Assembly (NCBI RefSeq): GCF_021560035.1
Contig: NZ_CP074373.1
Location: 2,662,001-2,726,000 of the forward strand
Reading direction: 5' to 3'
DNA length: 64,000 nt
From: Virgibacillus sp. NKC19-16
GTDB lineage: Bacteria > Bacillota > Bacilli > Bacillales > Amphibacillaceae
Shown here: piece by piece, positions 26,193 to 34,907 of the stretch
Numbering within the stretch: the stretch's first letter is position 1
How the letters are laid out: each line of letters begins with the position of its first letter
Made by a program: the position numbers and the translations under genes
Notes under the pieces: model-generated
What the model saw: the letters and a program-made list of their open reading frames with translations, nothing else
What the model was told of the DNA's origin: nothing
Database searches by the model: none

Positions 26193-27843
26193 ATTTATCT
26201 GGATAGCGTGCCTAATCCTCATCGCATACCTTCTGCCCTACTACATACTCGGTGAGGACACACATATCCGCGTCCATGACAATCTGGATTCAAACATCGT
26301 TTGGTACAAATTACTTGCAGAAAGCGGGCAAATTTTCACCCTATCTGATACCACGTTGCCTCAAGTCATCAATGGACTTCCGAGAAGCGCATTGCCTTCC
26401 GCCTTTGATGCAGTCGTATGGCTATATGTGCTTTTTGAGCCGATGACGGCATATACGATTAGCCAAACAATCATGCGATTTGCGGCATTTTTCGGGATGT
26501 ATTTGCTGCTGAGTCGACATGTGTTTCGCGAGGCAAAATCACCCTGGATTACAGTAGGTGCCTCGCTCGCGTTTGCGATGCTTCCATATTGGCCATCAGG
26601 CGCCCTGTCTATCGCTGGTATCCCGCTCGCACTGCATCTATTTTTGACGATTCGAAAATTTGGCTGGAAAACGCCGAAATACAACTGGATCCTCTTACTT
26701 GTGATTCCGTTTTTCTCGAATTTTATTTTGAGTTTTGTGTTCTTCCTGGCACTCATGGGGCTATTCTGGCTGATTGATTGGATCCGTTTCAAAAAGTCAA
26801 ATTGGCCGTTTTTTACAGCCATTGCCTCAATGACGGGAATTTACCTGGTGAAAAATTATCTGGTTATCACGTCCATGTTTTTTGACGGTGGATTTACATC
26901 ACACCGGGAAGAATTAAGTCTCGGTCATAATACATTTGAACGCAGTGTGGAGCTTTCGTGGGAAAATTTTCTATACGGCCATACGCACGATGAAGCCCAT
27001 CAAGTATTGATCATTATTCCCGTCATTTTTACTGCTTTACTCGTTGCAGCGTATAGTAATGTGAAGCCTAGGAAGCTAATGACGTTATTCGTGTTTAATT
27101 TTGCTATTTCCGTATGGTATGCCTTTTGGTACTTTGAGGGCTGGCGCATTGTGAAGGATAATTTCATGGTCGCCAACACATTTAACTTTTCCCGGATCCA
27201 TTTTCTCGATCCAGCCATTTGGTACATATGTTTTGCCTTGGCTTTGGCATTGTTGTGGAAACATCTGAAATTCGGGAGAGTGCTTGCAGTTATATTGGTT
27301 GTTTTGCAATGCGGCCTTGTGTTTGGATTAAATGAGGAAAATAAATACAGTACGTTTGACACGCCGACATTCGCAGAGTTTTATTCAGAGGACTTATTCG
27401 ACGAGATTGAGGCCTACATTGGCGAGGATCAATCTGATTACCGTGTGGTCAGCATCGGCATGCACCCGACCATCGCGCAATACAATGGATTTTACACCTT
27501 GGACACGTACAATAACAGCTTCCCGCTGGAATACAAGCATGATTTTCGGGAAGTAATTGAAGGCGAACTCGATAAAAGTCCATCACTGCAAAACTACTTT
27601 GACACATGGGGCGGCCGCCTGTACATGTATGTCGCAGAACACGGCAAAGATTATCTGTTCACCAAAGACCGCAATGAACCAATCGAAAACCTGGCAATCG
27701 ATACAGAAGCACTGCAGGAATTAGGCGGAGACTACATCCTCTCAGCCGTACCAATCGAAAACTACGAAGAACTAGGACTCGAACAAGAACGAGTATTTGA
27801 GAACAACGAATCACCATGGCAGATTTGGCTGTATGGGGTGTGA
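26155..27843 (+). CDS. DUF6044/YkoS-like membrane protein, putative GT-C glycosyltransferase
   Basis: A 562-aa protein with about ten membrane segments in residues 10-400 and a soluble C-terminal region of about 160 aa. The early luminal loop GEDTHIRVHDNLDSNIVW has acidic residues (D/E) where GT-C enzymes keep their catalytic base. It resembles Bacillus YkoS, by memory, whose neighbour YkoT is a GT2. It is the last gene of the operon and probably transfers the flipped sugar to a cell-surface acceptor. ATG at 26155 follows AGAGG by 9 nt; it overlaps the aminotransferase by 38 nt. Confidence 0.75.
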   Translation: MGSRLLQTFTKNKFIWIACLILIAYLLPYYILGEDTHIRVHDNLDSNIVWYKLLAESGQIFTLSDTTLPQVINGLPRSALPSAFDAVVWLYVLFEPMTAYTISQTIMRFAAFFGMYLLLSRHVFREAKSPWITVGASLAFAMLPYWPSGALSIAGIPLALHLFLTIRKFGWKTPKYNWILLLVIPFFSNFILSFVFFLALMGLFWLIDWIRFKKSNWPFFTAIASMTGIYLVKNYLVITSMFFDGGFTSHREELSLGHNTFERSVELSWENFLYGHTHDEAHQVLIIIPVIFTALLVAAYSNVKPRKLMTLFVFNFAISVWYAFWYFEGWRIVKDNFMVANTFNFSRIHFLDPAIWYICFALALALLWKHLKFGRVLAVILVVLQCGLVFGLNEENKYSTFDTPTFAEFYSEDLFDEIEAYIGEDQSDYRVVSIGMHPTIAQYNGFYTLDTYNNSFPLEYKHDFREVIEGELDKSPSLQNYFDTWGGRLYMYVAEHGKDYLFTKDRNEPIENLAIDTEALQELGGDYILSAVPIENYEELGLEQERVFENNESPWQIWLYGV

Positions 27844-27844
27844 C

Positions 27845-27876
27845 GCAGTGCCTGTCACGCCCCGAAATTTGTCGAA
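27845..27876 (-). repeat. dispersed intergenic repeat, copy g (short form)
   Basis: In minus orientation TTCGACAAATTTCGGGGCG is followed by TGACAGGCACTGC. It begins 1 nt after the stop codon of the preceding gene, between convergent transcription units. Confidence 0.92.
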
Positions 27877-27901
27877 TGATATTTTGTACAACATGTATGA
27901 C

Positions 27902-27937
27902 AAGACTCCCGGTAGAAGTAGTTACCGGGAGTCTTAT
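27902..27937 (+). terminator. terminator of the rmlA-DUF6044 operon
   Basis: A perfect 13-bp stem AAGACTCCCGGTA / TACCGGGAGTCTT with an 8-nt loop, followed by ATTTA on the plus strand. It is the main feature of the 322-bp gap 27844-28165, along with repeat copies g and h. Confidence 0.75.
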
Positions 27938-27962
27938 TTAGTTGCAGTAGCGGAGCGTACCC

Positions 27963-27979
27963 CCGAACAGTGCCTGTTG
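27963..27979 (-). repeat. dispersed intergenic repeat, copy h (partial)
   Basis: Only the end of the repeat is present: plus-strand CCGAACAGTGCCTGTTG, breaking off inside the core. Confidence 0.65.
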
Positions 27980-28165
27980 CAATGTTGACTTTCTATCAAG
28001 TAAAAATGCACAGCATGAGAAGAAACTTCGTAATGTATCTGGACAGTAATCATGAGTTCCTCACGCAATTTAAATTTTCACCATCTTATATTCTATTAAA
28101 CAAATCATATCAAATTAGGCGCCATTCCTTTTAAATAGAACGATGCTTATTTGTGAAGCCTTGAC

Positions 28166-28633
28166 CTACTTCCCGTAGTCCCACATCAACCGCCATTCTT
28201 CCTCAACCATGGTTACATACACATCCTGGACAATCGTGAATTTTCCATACTTCCCATTAAAATTCTGTGAGACTTGCACGTGATAAACGACATCGATCGG
28301 CTCTGCATCTGCTTCTATTTTCCAATTGTTCACTTTTTGTGCGTCAGTTATCGAATATGTAAATGTTGTAACATCAAAATGATTCATAAACACATGCGGA
28401 CGATTTTCAAGATAATGGCCTTTGCTGAATTTTTCCTGCATCAATGGATGAAACATCTCCCAGGAATCGGAAAACGATCCTTCCTGTTCATATGTATAAA
28501 ACGCCTCAACTCCCAGTTCCGCTTGCCGCTCCGGGGAGGTGATACGAAGAATATAGACCGTGACGATAATAGCCATGATAATCACCAGCAAGAACACAAA
28601 CAATAATCCCTTTCCCCGACCTTTCTTCATCAT
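28166..28633 (-). CDS. membrane-anchored protein of unknown function
   Basis: A 155-aa protein with a basic N-terminus (KKGRGKG) and one membrane segment (about 9-30), so the remaining 125 residues face outside. The outer part alternates strands (VVYHVQVSQNF, FTIVQDVYVTMVEEEWRLMWDYG) and resembles NTF2-like extracellular domains, but this is only an impression. The start is one of two adjacent ATGs after GGGGG. No operon partner was seen. Confidence 0.7.
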   Translation of the reverse strand: MMKKGRGKGLLFVFLLVIIMAIIVTVYILRITSPERQAELGVEAFYTYEQEGSFSDSWEMFHPLMQEKFSKGHYLENRPHVFMNHFDVTTFTYSITDAQKVNNWKIEADAEPIDVVYHVQVSQNFNGKYGKFTIVQDVYVTMVEEEWRLMWDYGK

Positions 28634-28868
28634 AAAATCCCCCTGCCCTATTTTATTCGAGAGCTGAGGGATTTATTATTGGATTATTCTGTCGGTCTGT
28701 TATTAAAATCTCTAATTCCTAAAAATCTTCTATAGGATAAATTTTCCTTAAACACAAGTTCATTTACTATTTAAATGTCAAAATTTGTCTAAAAATGTAT
28801 AGACTTTAATGTTAAAATATAGTAATATAGAACTATATTTTGAAATATTTAAGAAGGAGGTGAGTAAA

Positions 28869-29189
28869 ATGTCAGTGTCAAGGATTTTAAAGTGGGTCAC
28901 TGGTGGTTTTGAAGCACTACTAGGTATCCCAATTTTGGGAGCTTCTATTATATTAGGGCTTTGGTGGACACCACTGGTAGTTATGTTGATCATGCATATC
29001 ATAACTTTAGTAATGACTAAAAGAGATGGTGGTCCAAGTGTAGGTAGTATTTTAGGTATCGTTACTTCTTGTGTAGGCTGGATCCCTGGGGTAGGAATAG
29101 TTATGCACATACTTTCTGCAATATTCCTTATGATTAATGCAGCTACTCCTGACAATAAAGCAGTCACCAAAGACGCAACAATCGCATAA
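28869..29189 (+). CDS. small hydrophobic protein of unknown function
   Basis: A 106-aa protein with about three membrane segments and glycine-rich stretches (GIPILGASIILG, SVGSILGIVTSCVGWIPGVG). ATG at 28869 lies 8 nt after AAGGAGG, a very strong site, and a good terminator follows. The surrounding 28.6-29.9 kb region is more AT-rich than the rest. I do not recognise the family; an immunity-like or envelope role is possible but unsupported. Confidence 0.75.
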   Translation: MSVSRILKWVTGGFEALLGIPILGASIILGLWWTPLVVMLIMHIITLVMTKRDGGPSVGSILGIVTSCVGWIPGVGIVMHILSAIFLMINAATPDNKAVTKDATIA

Positions 29190-29207
29190 TGCAATTATTT
29201 ATTTCTT

Positions 29208-29237
29208 AAAAGCCTCATCCACTAATGAGGCTTTTTT
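29208..29237 (+). terminator. Rho-independent terminator
   Basis: AAAGCCTCAT / ATGAGGCTTT with a 7-nt loop and T6 lies 18 nt after the small hydrophobic protein gene. Confidence 0.9.
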
Positions 29238-29259
29238 ATTATATTTGTCGCCAAAGAAC

Positions 29260-29526
29260 CTAAATATCTGATTCACCCTCCCCTGCCTTTTCCCGTAAAA
29301 AATATAACCCTTCTTCATTGGAATAGGAACGCACCAGTTTTCTACTCGGCTGAATCGCTTGAATATTAGGGTGATCAGAAGTGATTTCTATAATTTCCGC
29401 TTCGTCACACTTCACATACATACACACCTTGAATTCTTCTTCAATAATCCGCAATAGATCAGCTAATTCAACATGCCTTTTTCCTTTCAATTTCTTGTAA
29501 AGCTTCCCTTTTGTTATAAATTCCAC
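29260..29526 (-). CDS. small soluble protein of unknown function
   Basis: An 88-aa charged protein with no membrane segment or signal (starts MEFITKGKLYKKLKG, with an acidic helix ADLLRIIEEEFKV). The GTG start at 29526 follows AGAGGTG by 6 nt; another GTG nine bases upstream lacks a site. The upstream gap 29527-29955 holds repeat copy i and otherwise nothing I recognise. Confidence 0.55.
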   Translation of the reverse strand: MEFITKGKLYKKLKGKRHVELADLLRIIEEEFKVCMYVKCDEAEIIEITSDHPNIQAIQPSRKLVRSYSNEEGLYFLREKAGEGESDI

Positions 29527-29857
29527 TTTATTCACCTCTATTTTCTATATCAAATCAGTACGATATACCATTATGAACCAAACAATACCACACTACAGGA
29601 CTGGGTACAATTTCCTAAAAATACCTATCATGCCTTCAAATGTGTGTTTTACACTCTCTATTTCTGTAAAAAAACTAATTTTCAATCCACAATTGAAAAA
29701 TTGAACCCTCATAAAGCAATGAATTTGAATTTTAATGAAATACCATGAAATTTAAAAACTAGAATAGTAGCGGATTTATCGTATCCCCTTTTTCCTTACA
29801 AAAAGTAGATATCCCCCCAAATCCACTTCCCATCAGCCTTTCCAACACTAAACATAA

Positions 29858-29894
29858 TTCGACAAATTTCGGGGCGTGACAGGCACTGTTCGGG
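29858..29894 (+). repeat. dispersed intergenic repeat, copy i (short form)
   Basis: TTCGACAAATTTCGGGGCG is followed by TGACAGGCACTGTTCGGG. It points to yitT, 62 bp downstream. Confidence 0.93.
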
Positions 29895-29905
29895 GGTGTT
29901 AGAAT
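29876..29905 (+). promoter_or_regulatory. possible yitT promoter using the repeat's GTGACA as -35
   Basis: GTGACA (29876-29881) within repeat copy i is followed after 18 nt by TAGAAT (29900-29905). The spacing is acceptable but the -10 is imperfect. Confidence 0.4.
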
Positions 29906-29955
29906 AGATAAGTTAGTATTAGAATCACGGCTACATGTGAAAGGAATCGTTCGTT

Positions 29956-30816
29956 ATGAATAAACGCAACAGGGTTATAATCGAATATTTTCAGGTTATC
30001 ATCGGGGCTACGCTTGTGGCACTTTCCTATAATTTATTTTTACTACCATCAAGACTTGCTGCAGGTGGGATTTCAGGAGTTAGCACTATTTTATTTGAAT
30101 TATACGAATTGAGTCCTGCCTACACGCAATTTCTCATTAATATTCCTATTTTTATTATCGGTTGGATCGCCATGGGGAAAAATTTCAGCTGGAAGACATT
30201 GGTCGGCACGTTTTGGGTGCCGTTTATCATATGGCTGACCACTAACTTCCCGTATACGGTTGATAATCCTCTACTTGGAGCCATTTACGGCGGAATTATT
30301 CTGGGTACAGGGCTTGGAATAGTCTATAAGGGGAATGGATCAACAGGCGGTACAGCAGCGATAGCCCAAATCGTGAAAAAATTCACCGGCCTATCAAGTG
30401 GTTATTCACAGCTGATCGTAGACGGTTTTGTAGTGATTTCTTCCATTATCGTATTCAATCTGGAGCTAACATTATTTGCGCTCATGTGTATTTATATCAC
30501 AAGTAAAACAATTGATTTCGTACAATTACGTACATCAGCGTCGAAACTTATTCTGATCATTACAGAGGAAGAAGAAAAAATTCAAGCGCTCATCCGTGAC
30601 AGGATAGATCGAGGCTTAACAAAAGTACGCTCTGTTGGAGGCTATTCTAACGAAGATAAAACCATGATCCTGTGTGTCACAGAACAACAAGAAGCAGTAC
30701 AACTTAAAAAAATTCTCCAAAAAGAAGAACCCTCCTCCTTCGTCATTTATATCAATGCATCAGAAATACAAGGAAGAGGATTCTCATTGGATAAATATTA
30801 TGGTCAGAAATTGTAG
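29956..30816 (+). CDS. YitT family membrane protein (DUF2179 domain)
   Basis: A 286-aa protein with an N-terminal YitT_membrane region of five to six segments (LFLLPSRLAAGGISGVSTIL is the family signature, and YKGNGSTGGTAAIAQIVKK follows) and a C-terminal soluble DUF2179 domain from about residue 195. Family members are common and multi-copy in Bacillaceae, but their function is not established. The start follows AAAGGA. Confidence 0.9.
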   Translation: MNKRNRVIIEYFQVIIGATLVALSYNLFLLPSRLAAGGISGVSTILFELYELSPAYTQFLINIPIFIIGWIAMGKNFSWKTLVGTFWVPFIIWLTTNFPYTVDNPLLGAIYGGIILGTGLGIVYKGNGSTGGTAAIAQIVKKFTGLSSGYSQLIVDGFVVISSIIVFNLELTLFALMCIYITSKTIDFVQLRTSASKLILIITEEEEKIQALIRDRIDRGLTKVRSVGGYSNEDKTMILCVTEQQEAVQLKKILQKEEPSSFVIYINASEIQGRGFSLDKYYGQKL

Positions 30817-30872
30817 ACCTCAGGTGAATGAATACCGTCTTTCATACCATACGAAGGGATTCATTCACTTTT

Positions 30873-31703
30873 TTATGCATCAAAACTATCCGGATTCGTA
30901 CCGGTTCTTTCATTTTTATTTAAGCCGCTAATTCTATCGATTTCCTCCTCCGTTAATGAAAAATCAAAAATATCAGCGTTTTCGATGATGCGATGTTCGG
31001 TGACGGATTTTGGAATGGTAATCACGTGATTTTGCAGATCCCATCGTAAGATCACCTGAGCTGGCGACTTGTCGTACTTCTCCGCAATATCCACGATCGC
31101 TGGCTCATCAAACATTCTTCCTTTTTTAAGCGGAGACCATGCTTCCAGCTGTATGTTTTCTTTCTTGCAGAATTCATGTAGCTCAGTCTGGGTAAGGTGT
31201 GGATGATACTCCACTTGATTAATGACTGGCTTCACCTTACAATCCGAAAGCAAATCTTCCAAATGCTGCACATGAAAATTACTCACGCCAATCGCACGAA
31301 CTTTCCCGTCTTCGTACAACTTTTCCATTGCTTTCCATGTTTCCTTATAAAGCCCTTTCACCGGCCAATGAATTAAATACAGATCCAAGTATTCCAAATT
31401 CAATTTCTCCAGACTTGTCTCAAATGCCTTTAATGTACGCTCATACCCTTGATCATCATTCCACACTTTCGATGTAATAAATAAATCCTCTCTTGGCACA
31501 CCGGTTTCCCTGATGGCTTGCCCTACTCCTATTTCATTATCATAAAACGAAGCTGTATCAATACTCCTATAGCCATGTTTGATCGCTGCCTTTACTGAAT
31601 TTATGACGACATTGCCATCCTCCACTTTATAAACACCTAATCCAAAGCCTGGCATCTTCACGCCGTTATCCAATGTGATTGTATCCTGTAAATTATTGAT
31701 CAT
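30873..31703 (-). CDS. aldo/keto reductase
   Basis: A 276-aa NADPH-dependent reductase with the (beta/alpha)8 fold. Its family motifs are GYRSIDTASFYDNEIGVG (catalytic D/Y), LYLIHWPVKG (catalytic H), GVSNFHVQHLEDLL and a C-terminal IPKSVTEHRI for cofactor binding. It resembles the YtbE/YvgN group of glyoxal/methylglyoxal reductases. ATG at 31703 follows AGGAGG by 6 nt; the ATG at 31730 is rejected. Confidence 0.93.
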   Translation of the reverse strand: MINNLQDTITLDNGVKMPGFGLGVYKVEDGNVVINSVKAAIKHGYRSIDTASFYDNEIGVGQAIRETGVPREDLFITSKVWNDDQGYERTLKAFETSLEKLNLEYLDLYLIHWPVKGLYKETWKAMEKLYEDGKVRAIGVSNFHVQHLEDLLSDCKVKPVINQVEYHPHLTQTELHEFCKKENIQLEAWSPLKKGRMFDEPAIVDIAEKYDKSPAQVILRWDLQNHVITIPKSVTEHRIIENADIFDFSLTEEEIDRISGLNKNERTGTNPDSFDA

Positions 31704-31780
31704 GATTAGCCTCCTATCTATATTCTCCATTATATACTAACTTCATATTATTAGAAAAGACAGGCAAAGCCCCAATGTTA

Positions 31781-31815
31781 TTCGACAAATTTCGGGGCGT
31801 GACAGGCACTGTTCG
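31781..31815 (+). repeat. dispersed intergenic repeat, copy j (short form)
   Basis: TTCGACAAATTTCGGGGCG is followed by TGACAGGCACTGTTCG. It ends 23 bp before the -35 box of the next operon. Confidence 0.93.
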
Positions 31816-31838
31816 TCTTCTGTTCGCATAAAAAAGTA

Positions 31839-31868
31839 TTGACAGGACAGTCAACAAATGGGTATAAT
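31839..31868 (+). promoter_or_regulatory. sigma-A promoter of the ABC transporter operon, with inverted repeat over -35
   Basis: TTGACA (31839-31844) and TATAAT (31863-31868) are separated by 18 nt. TTGAC-N6-GTCAA (31839-31854) is a perfect inverted repeat starting at the -35 box and could be an operator. Confidence 0.8.
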
Positions 31869-31924
31869 TTGATACAATATTAAACCTAGTTTTTTGATAG
31901 GAATTAGGGTGTTAAGGAGGCGAT

Positions 31925-32725
31925 ATGTTGTTTCTTCAAATGAATCACGTTGGAAAAACTTTCTCAGATCAAGATAGGAAATCATCCTTTGAGGTTTTTT
32001 CCGAGATTGAATTGAATATTTCTGAAAACCAATTCGTCTCTATACTGGGACCTTCCGGATGCGGAAAATCAACCTTACTTTCAATGGTGGCTGGGCTTGA
32101 AAATGCCACGGAAGGAACCATTACATTACAAGAAAAAGAGATTAAGCAACCCGGACCTGATCGCGGAATGGTTTTTCAGCAGCCTGCTTTATTTCCATGG
32201 CTCAACGTTCGCGACAATGTCACATTTCCGTTAAAAGGAACAATGAGTAAAAAGGAAGCAAACGATAAAGCTGACCACTTTTTAAAAATGGTGCAATTAA
32301 CCCGATTCAAAAATAACTATATCTATGAACTTTCAGGCGGCATGCAGCAGCGCGTCGCAATCGCCCGGGCACTAGCCATGGATCCGAAAGTTCTATTGAT
32401 GGATGAACCATTCGGAGCGCTAGATGAACAAACACGTCATATCCTGCATGACGAACTAATGAAAATTTGGCAGGAAACACAAAAGACGATTCTCTTCGTT
32501 ACACATAGCATACAAGAAGCTATCAAACTATCAGATCGCGTGGTAGTTATGGGCACACGCCCTGGCCGTATCATAGCTGATTTCACCATAGACATAGCCA
32601 GACCAAGGGAACGGGAGAATCCTGATGTCATCGCATATGAGAAACGAATCATGAGTTTACTTGAAATTGAAATTAATAAAGTCTTAAAGGAAGAGCTATC
32701 AAATGAAGTTGAATATAGTCGTTAA
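31925..32725 (+). CDS. ABC transporter ATP-binding protein (SsuB/TauB/NrtD type)
   Basis: A 266-aa ATPase with Walker [11 protein letters not shown]-loop [11 protein letters not shown], signature ELSGGMQQR, Walker [12 protein letters not shown] and switch VTHSIQEA, the pattern of nitrate/sulfonate/taurine importers. The start follows AAGGAGG. It overlaps the permease gene by 23 nt and begins a three-gene operon. Confidence 0.92.
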   Translation: MLFLQMNHVGKTFSDQDRKSSFEVFSEIELNISENQFVSILGPSGCGKSTLLSMVAGLENATEGTITLQEKEIKQPGPDRGMVFQQPALFPWLNVRDNVTFPLKGTMSKKEANDKADHFLKMVQLTRFKNNYIYELSGGMQQRVAIARALAMDPKVLLMDEPFGALDEQTRHILHDELMKIWQETQKTILFVTHSIQEAIKLSDRVVVMGTRPGRIIADFTIDIARPRERENPDVIAYEKRIMSLLEIEINKVLKEELSNEVEYSR

Positions 32726-33464
32726 ACGTATCCTTTTTTTAGTAGCAATCATCGGATTATGGCAATTGATTTATGCATTGAATATTTTTGAAGATATTAT
32801 TTTCCCGTCCCCCTCTCAGGTTGGAATGGCGTTATATGAAGGGTTTGCGGACGGCGATTTTGTTACAGCGCTGGGAGCAAGCTTCAGACATCTATTCAGC
32901 GGCTTATCCCTAGCTATCCTGCTTGGAACTATTTTAGGTGTCATCTTAGGTAAATCCAAACAGGCTGACGAAACGGCAGGCATGTATTTAATTGCACTGC
33001 AAAGTATCCCAAGCATTGTATGGGTGCCATTAGCTATTATGCTTTTTGGGTTCAGTGAACTTGCCGTTATCTTCGTCGTCGTTTTAGGTGGAACGTTTGT
33101 AATGGGGTTAAACGTCAGGTCAGCGATCCAAAATGTTCCGCCAGAACTTGTACGTGCAGCAAGGACAATGGGAACAAAAGGGTTTCGATTATTTTACCGG
33201 GTAGAAGTACCGGCAAGTATCCCTTACTTCATGTCAGGTATCCGGCTAGCTTGGGCCTTCAGTTGGCGGGCCTTGATGGCCGGCGAATTACTCAGTAACG
33301 GACCAGGTCTCGGCTATTCATTAAGCTATGCACAGGATTATGCCCGTATGGATCAGGTCATTGCCATCATCATTATTATTGGTGTTATTGGTGCAGTTGT
33401 TGATAATCTCGTATTTTCTAAATTAGAAAATACAGTAATGAAACGTTGGGGCTTAGCAAAATAA
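32703..33464 (+). CDS. ABC transporter permease (SsuC/TauC type)
   Basis: A 253-aa BPD_transp_1 permease with about six membrane segments. The EAA loop reads ELVRAARTMGTKGFRLFYRV. The start follows AAGGAAGAG within the end of the ATPase gene. Confidence 0.92.
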   Translation: MKLNIVVKRILFLVAIIGLWQLIYALNIFEDIIFPSPSQVGMALYEGFADGDFVTALGASFRHLFSGLSLAILLGTILGVILGKSKQADETAGMYLIALQSIPSIVWVPLAIMLFGFSELAVIFVVVLGGTFVMGLNVRSAIQNVPPELVRAARTMGTKGFRLFYRVEVPASIPYFMSGIRLAWAFSWRALMAGELLSNGPGLGYSLSYAQDYARMDQVIAIIIIIGVIGAVVDNLVFSKLENTVMKRWGLAK

Positions 33465-33483
33465 AAGAAAGGATGAAATTTAT

Positions 33484-34494
33484 ATGAAGAAATTTTTATC
33501 AATCATGTTATTTATGTCAATTGCTTTCGTATTAGTAGCATGTGGAAACAACGAGGACGGAGCAAATGCTAATTCAAGTGATAGCGAGGCAGAAGAAATT
33601 ACGATTGGATACTTCCCGAACATTAACCATGTTGCCGGCATGGTAGCCGAAGAAAAAGATATGTATTCAGAAACATTGCCTGATGGTACAAAAGTAAACT
33701 ACCAATACTTCCCGGACGGTTCCGCATTTATGACAGCAGTGGAGACCGGTGAAATTGAAGGCGGACTCGTTGGGCCGGGACCAGCCATGAACCACTTTAC
33801 AAGCGGAGCAAAAATTAATATCGTAGCAGCAGGATCAACAGGTGGTACAGTAATTATGGCTAGAAACGACGCCGGAATCGAAACACCGGAAGATCTGGCA
33901 GGCACAACTTTTATCTCGCCGCGTGTTGGTTGTACCCACGACGTTCAATTTGAAGCAATGATGAAGGATGAATACGGTCTTACCTCTGACCGCGTAGACG
34001 GAACCATGAAACACGTAACAGGAGAACCAGCTACGTATCACAGCATGTTTACAACAGGAAACGTTGATGTAGCCACAGTACCGGAACCGTGGGCCTCCGT
34101 CATTGAAGAAGAAGGTAGCGGCAAAGTGCTTATAGATACACCAGAAGTCGCATACGGGGAAACATTGCCGGCAGCCGTATTTGTAACCTCCCAAGACCTA
34201 GCTGAAAATAATCCGGAAATGGTCCAAAGCATTGTAGACGGTCATAAAAAAGCTACAGAATTTATTCAAGATAACCCGGAAGAATCAAAAACAATTGCTA
34301 TCGACAAAATAAAAGATATCACAGATCAGGAACTTTCCGCATCAGCGATCGACAACGCATGGGAACGTATTGAATTCACCTATGAAGTTGACGAAGAAGT
34401 GCTGCAAGATTTTTCAGATTCATCGTATGACCTTGAATTTTTAAATGAGGAGCCTAATTTAGAAGGATTAGTTGATGCTAGTTTTATTGAATAA
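33484..34494 (+). CDS. ABC transporter substrate-binding lipoprotein (sulfonate/nitrate/taurine-like)
   Basis: A 336-aa lipoprotein: the signal peptide MKKFLSIMLFMSIAF ends in lipobox VLVACG, followed by an acidic linker. The domain has the SsuA/NMT1 shape: ITIGYFPNINHVAGMVAEEK, a GLVGPGPAMNHF stretch and DVATVPEPWAS. The ligand (sulfonate, nitrate or a vitamin precursor) cannot be decided, since no metabolic gene accompanies the operon. A terminator follows closely. Confidence 0.88.
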   Translation: MKKFLSIMLFMSIAFVLVACGNNEDGANANSSDSEAEEITIGYFPNINHVAGMVAEEKDMYSETLPDGTKVNYQYFPDGSAFMTAVETGEIEGGLVGPGPAMNHFTSGAKINIVAAGSTGGTVIMARNDAGIETPEDLAGTTFISPRVGCTHDVQFEAMMKDEYGLTSDRVDGTMKHVTGEPATYHSMFTTGNVDVATVPEPWASVIEEEGSGKVLIDTPEVAYGETLPAAVFVTSQDLAENNPEMVQSIVDGHKKATEFIQDNPEESKTIAIDKIKDITDQELSASAIDNAWERIEFTYEVDEEVLQDFSDSSYDLEFLNEEPNLEGLVDASFIE

Positions 34495-34500
34495 GAAATG

Positions 34501-34528
34501 AAGCCAGCCGAGGGGGCTGGCTTTTTTT
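34501..34528 (+). terminator. Rho-independent terminator
   Basis: AAGCCAGCC / GGCTGGCTT with a 5-nt loop and a T7 run, 6 nt after the binding-protein gene. Confidence 0.92.
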
Positions 34529-34529
34529 A

Positions 34530-34832
34530 TTAGTGATGATGATGTCCGCCTTTTGACGAATTGGTGATTTCAAACCCCCGGTTATCCGCATAAAAATACT
34601 TAATCCAAACACCATCCAGGAAATCTTCCTTTGTATCGAGCAGGATATCAATCCCTTTGTCCGTTTTTACAATTTCATCATCTTCGGTTGGTGTATCAAG
34701 TTTTAAATCAAAATGAGCGTGATCCCCATGGTTTATGGTAACGTAGACGCGGATCATTTTCCCTTCCGCTTCTTCTGAGTCCAGCATCTTCTTCAATTCT
34801 TTCGCAGCATTGCGGTTAATTTTGCATTGCAT
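34530..34832 (-). CDS. HesB/IscA-like protein lacking the usual cysteines
   Basis: A 100-aa protein whose start (MQCKINRNAAKELKKML) and DDEIVKTDKGIDILLD block fit the HesB/YneR-like A-type Fe-S fold. The three conserved cysteines of true A-type carriers are missing; the only Cys is C3. It ends in GGHHHH, a natural histidine tail. Metal binding through histidines is conceivable but not shown. ATG at 34832 follows GGGAG; the longer ORF upstream is rejected. Confidence 0.7.
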   Translation of the reverse strand: MQCKINRNAAKELKKMLDSEEAEGKMIRVYVTINHGDHAHFDLKLDTPTEDDEIVKTDKGIDILLDTKEDFLDGVWIKYFYADNRGFEITNSSKGGHHHH

Positions 34833-34907
34833 CGTTATGTCTCCCATCTTTAGTAAGTATTTTTCTATTATCTCATGTTTCCTTTGAAAAATAAAAAATC
34901 CAATCCG

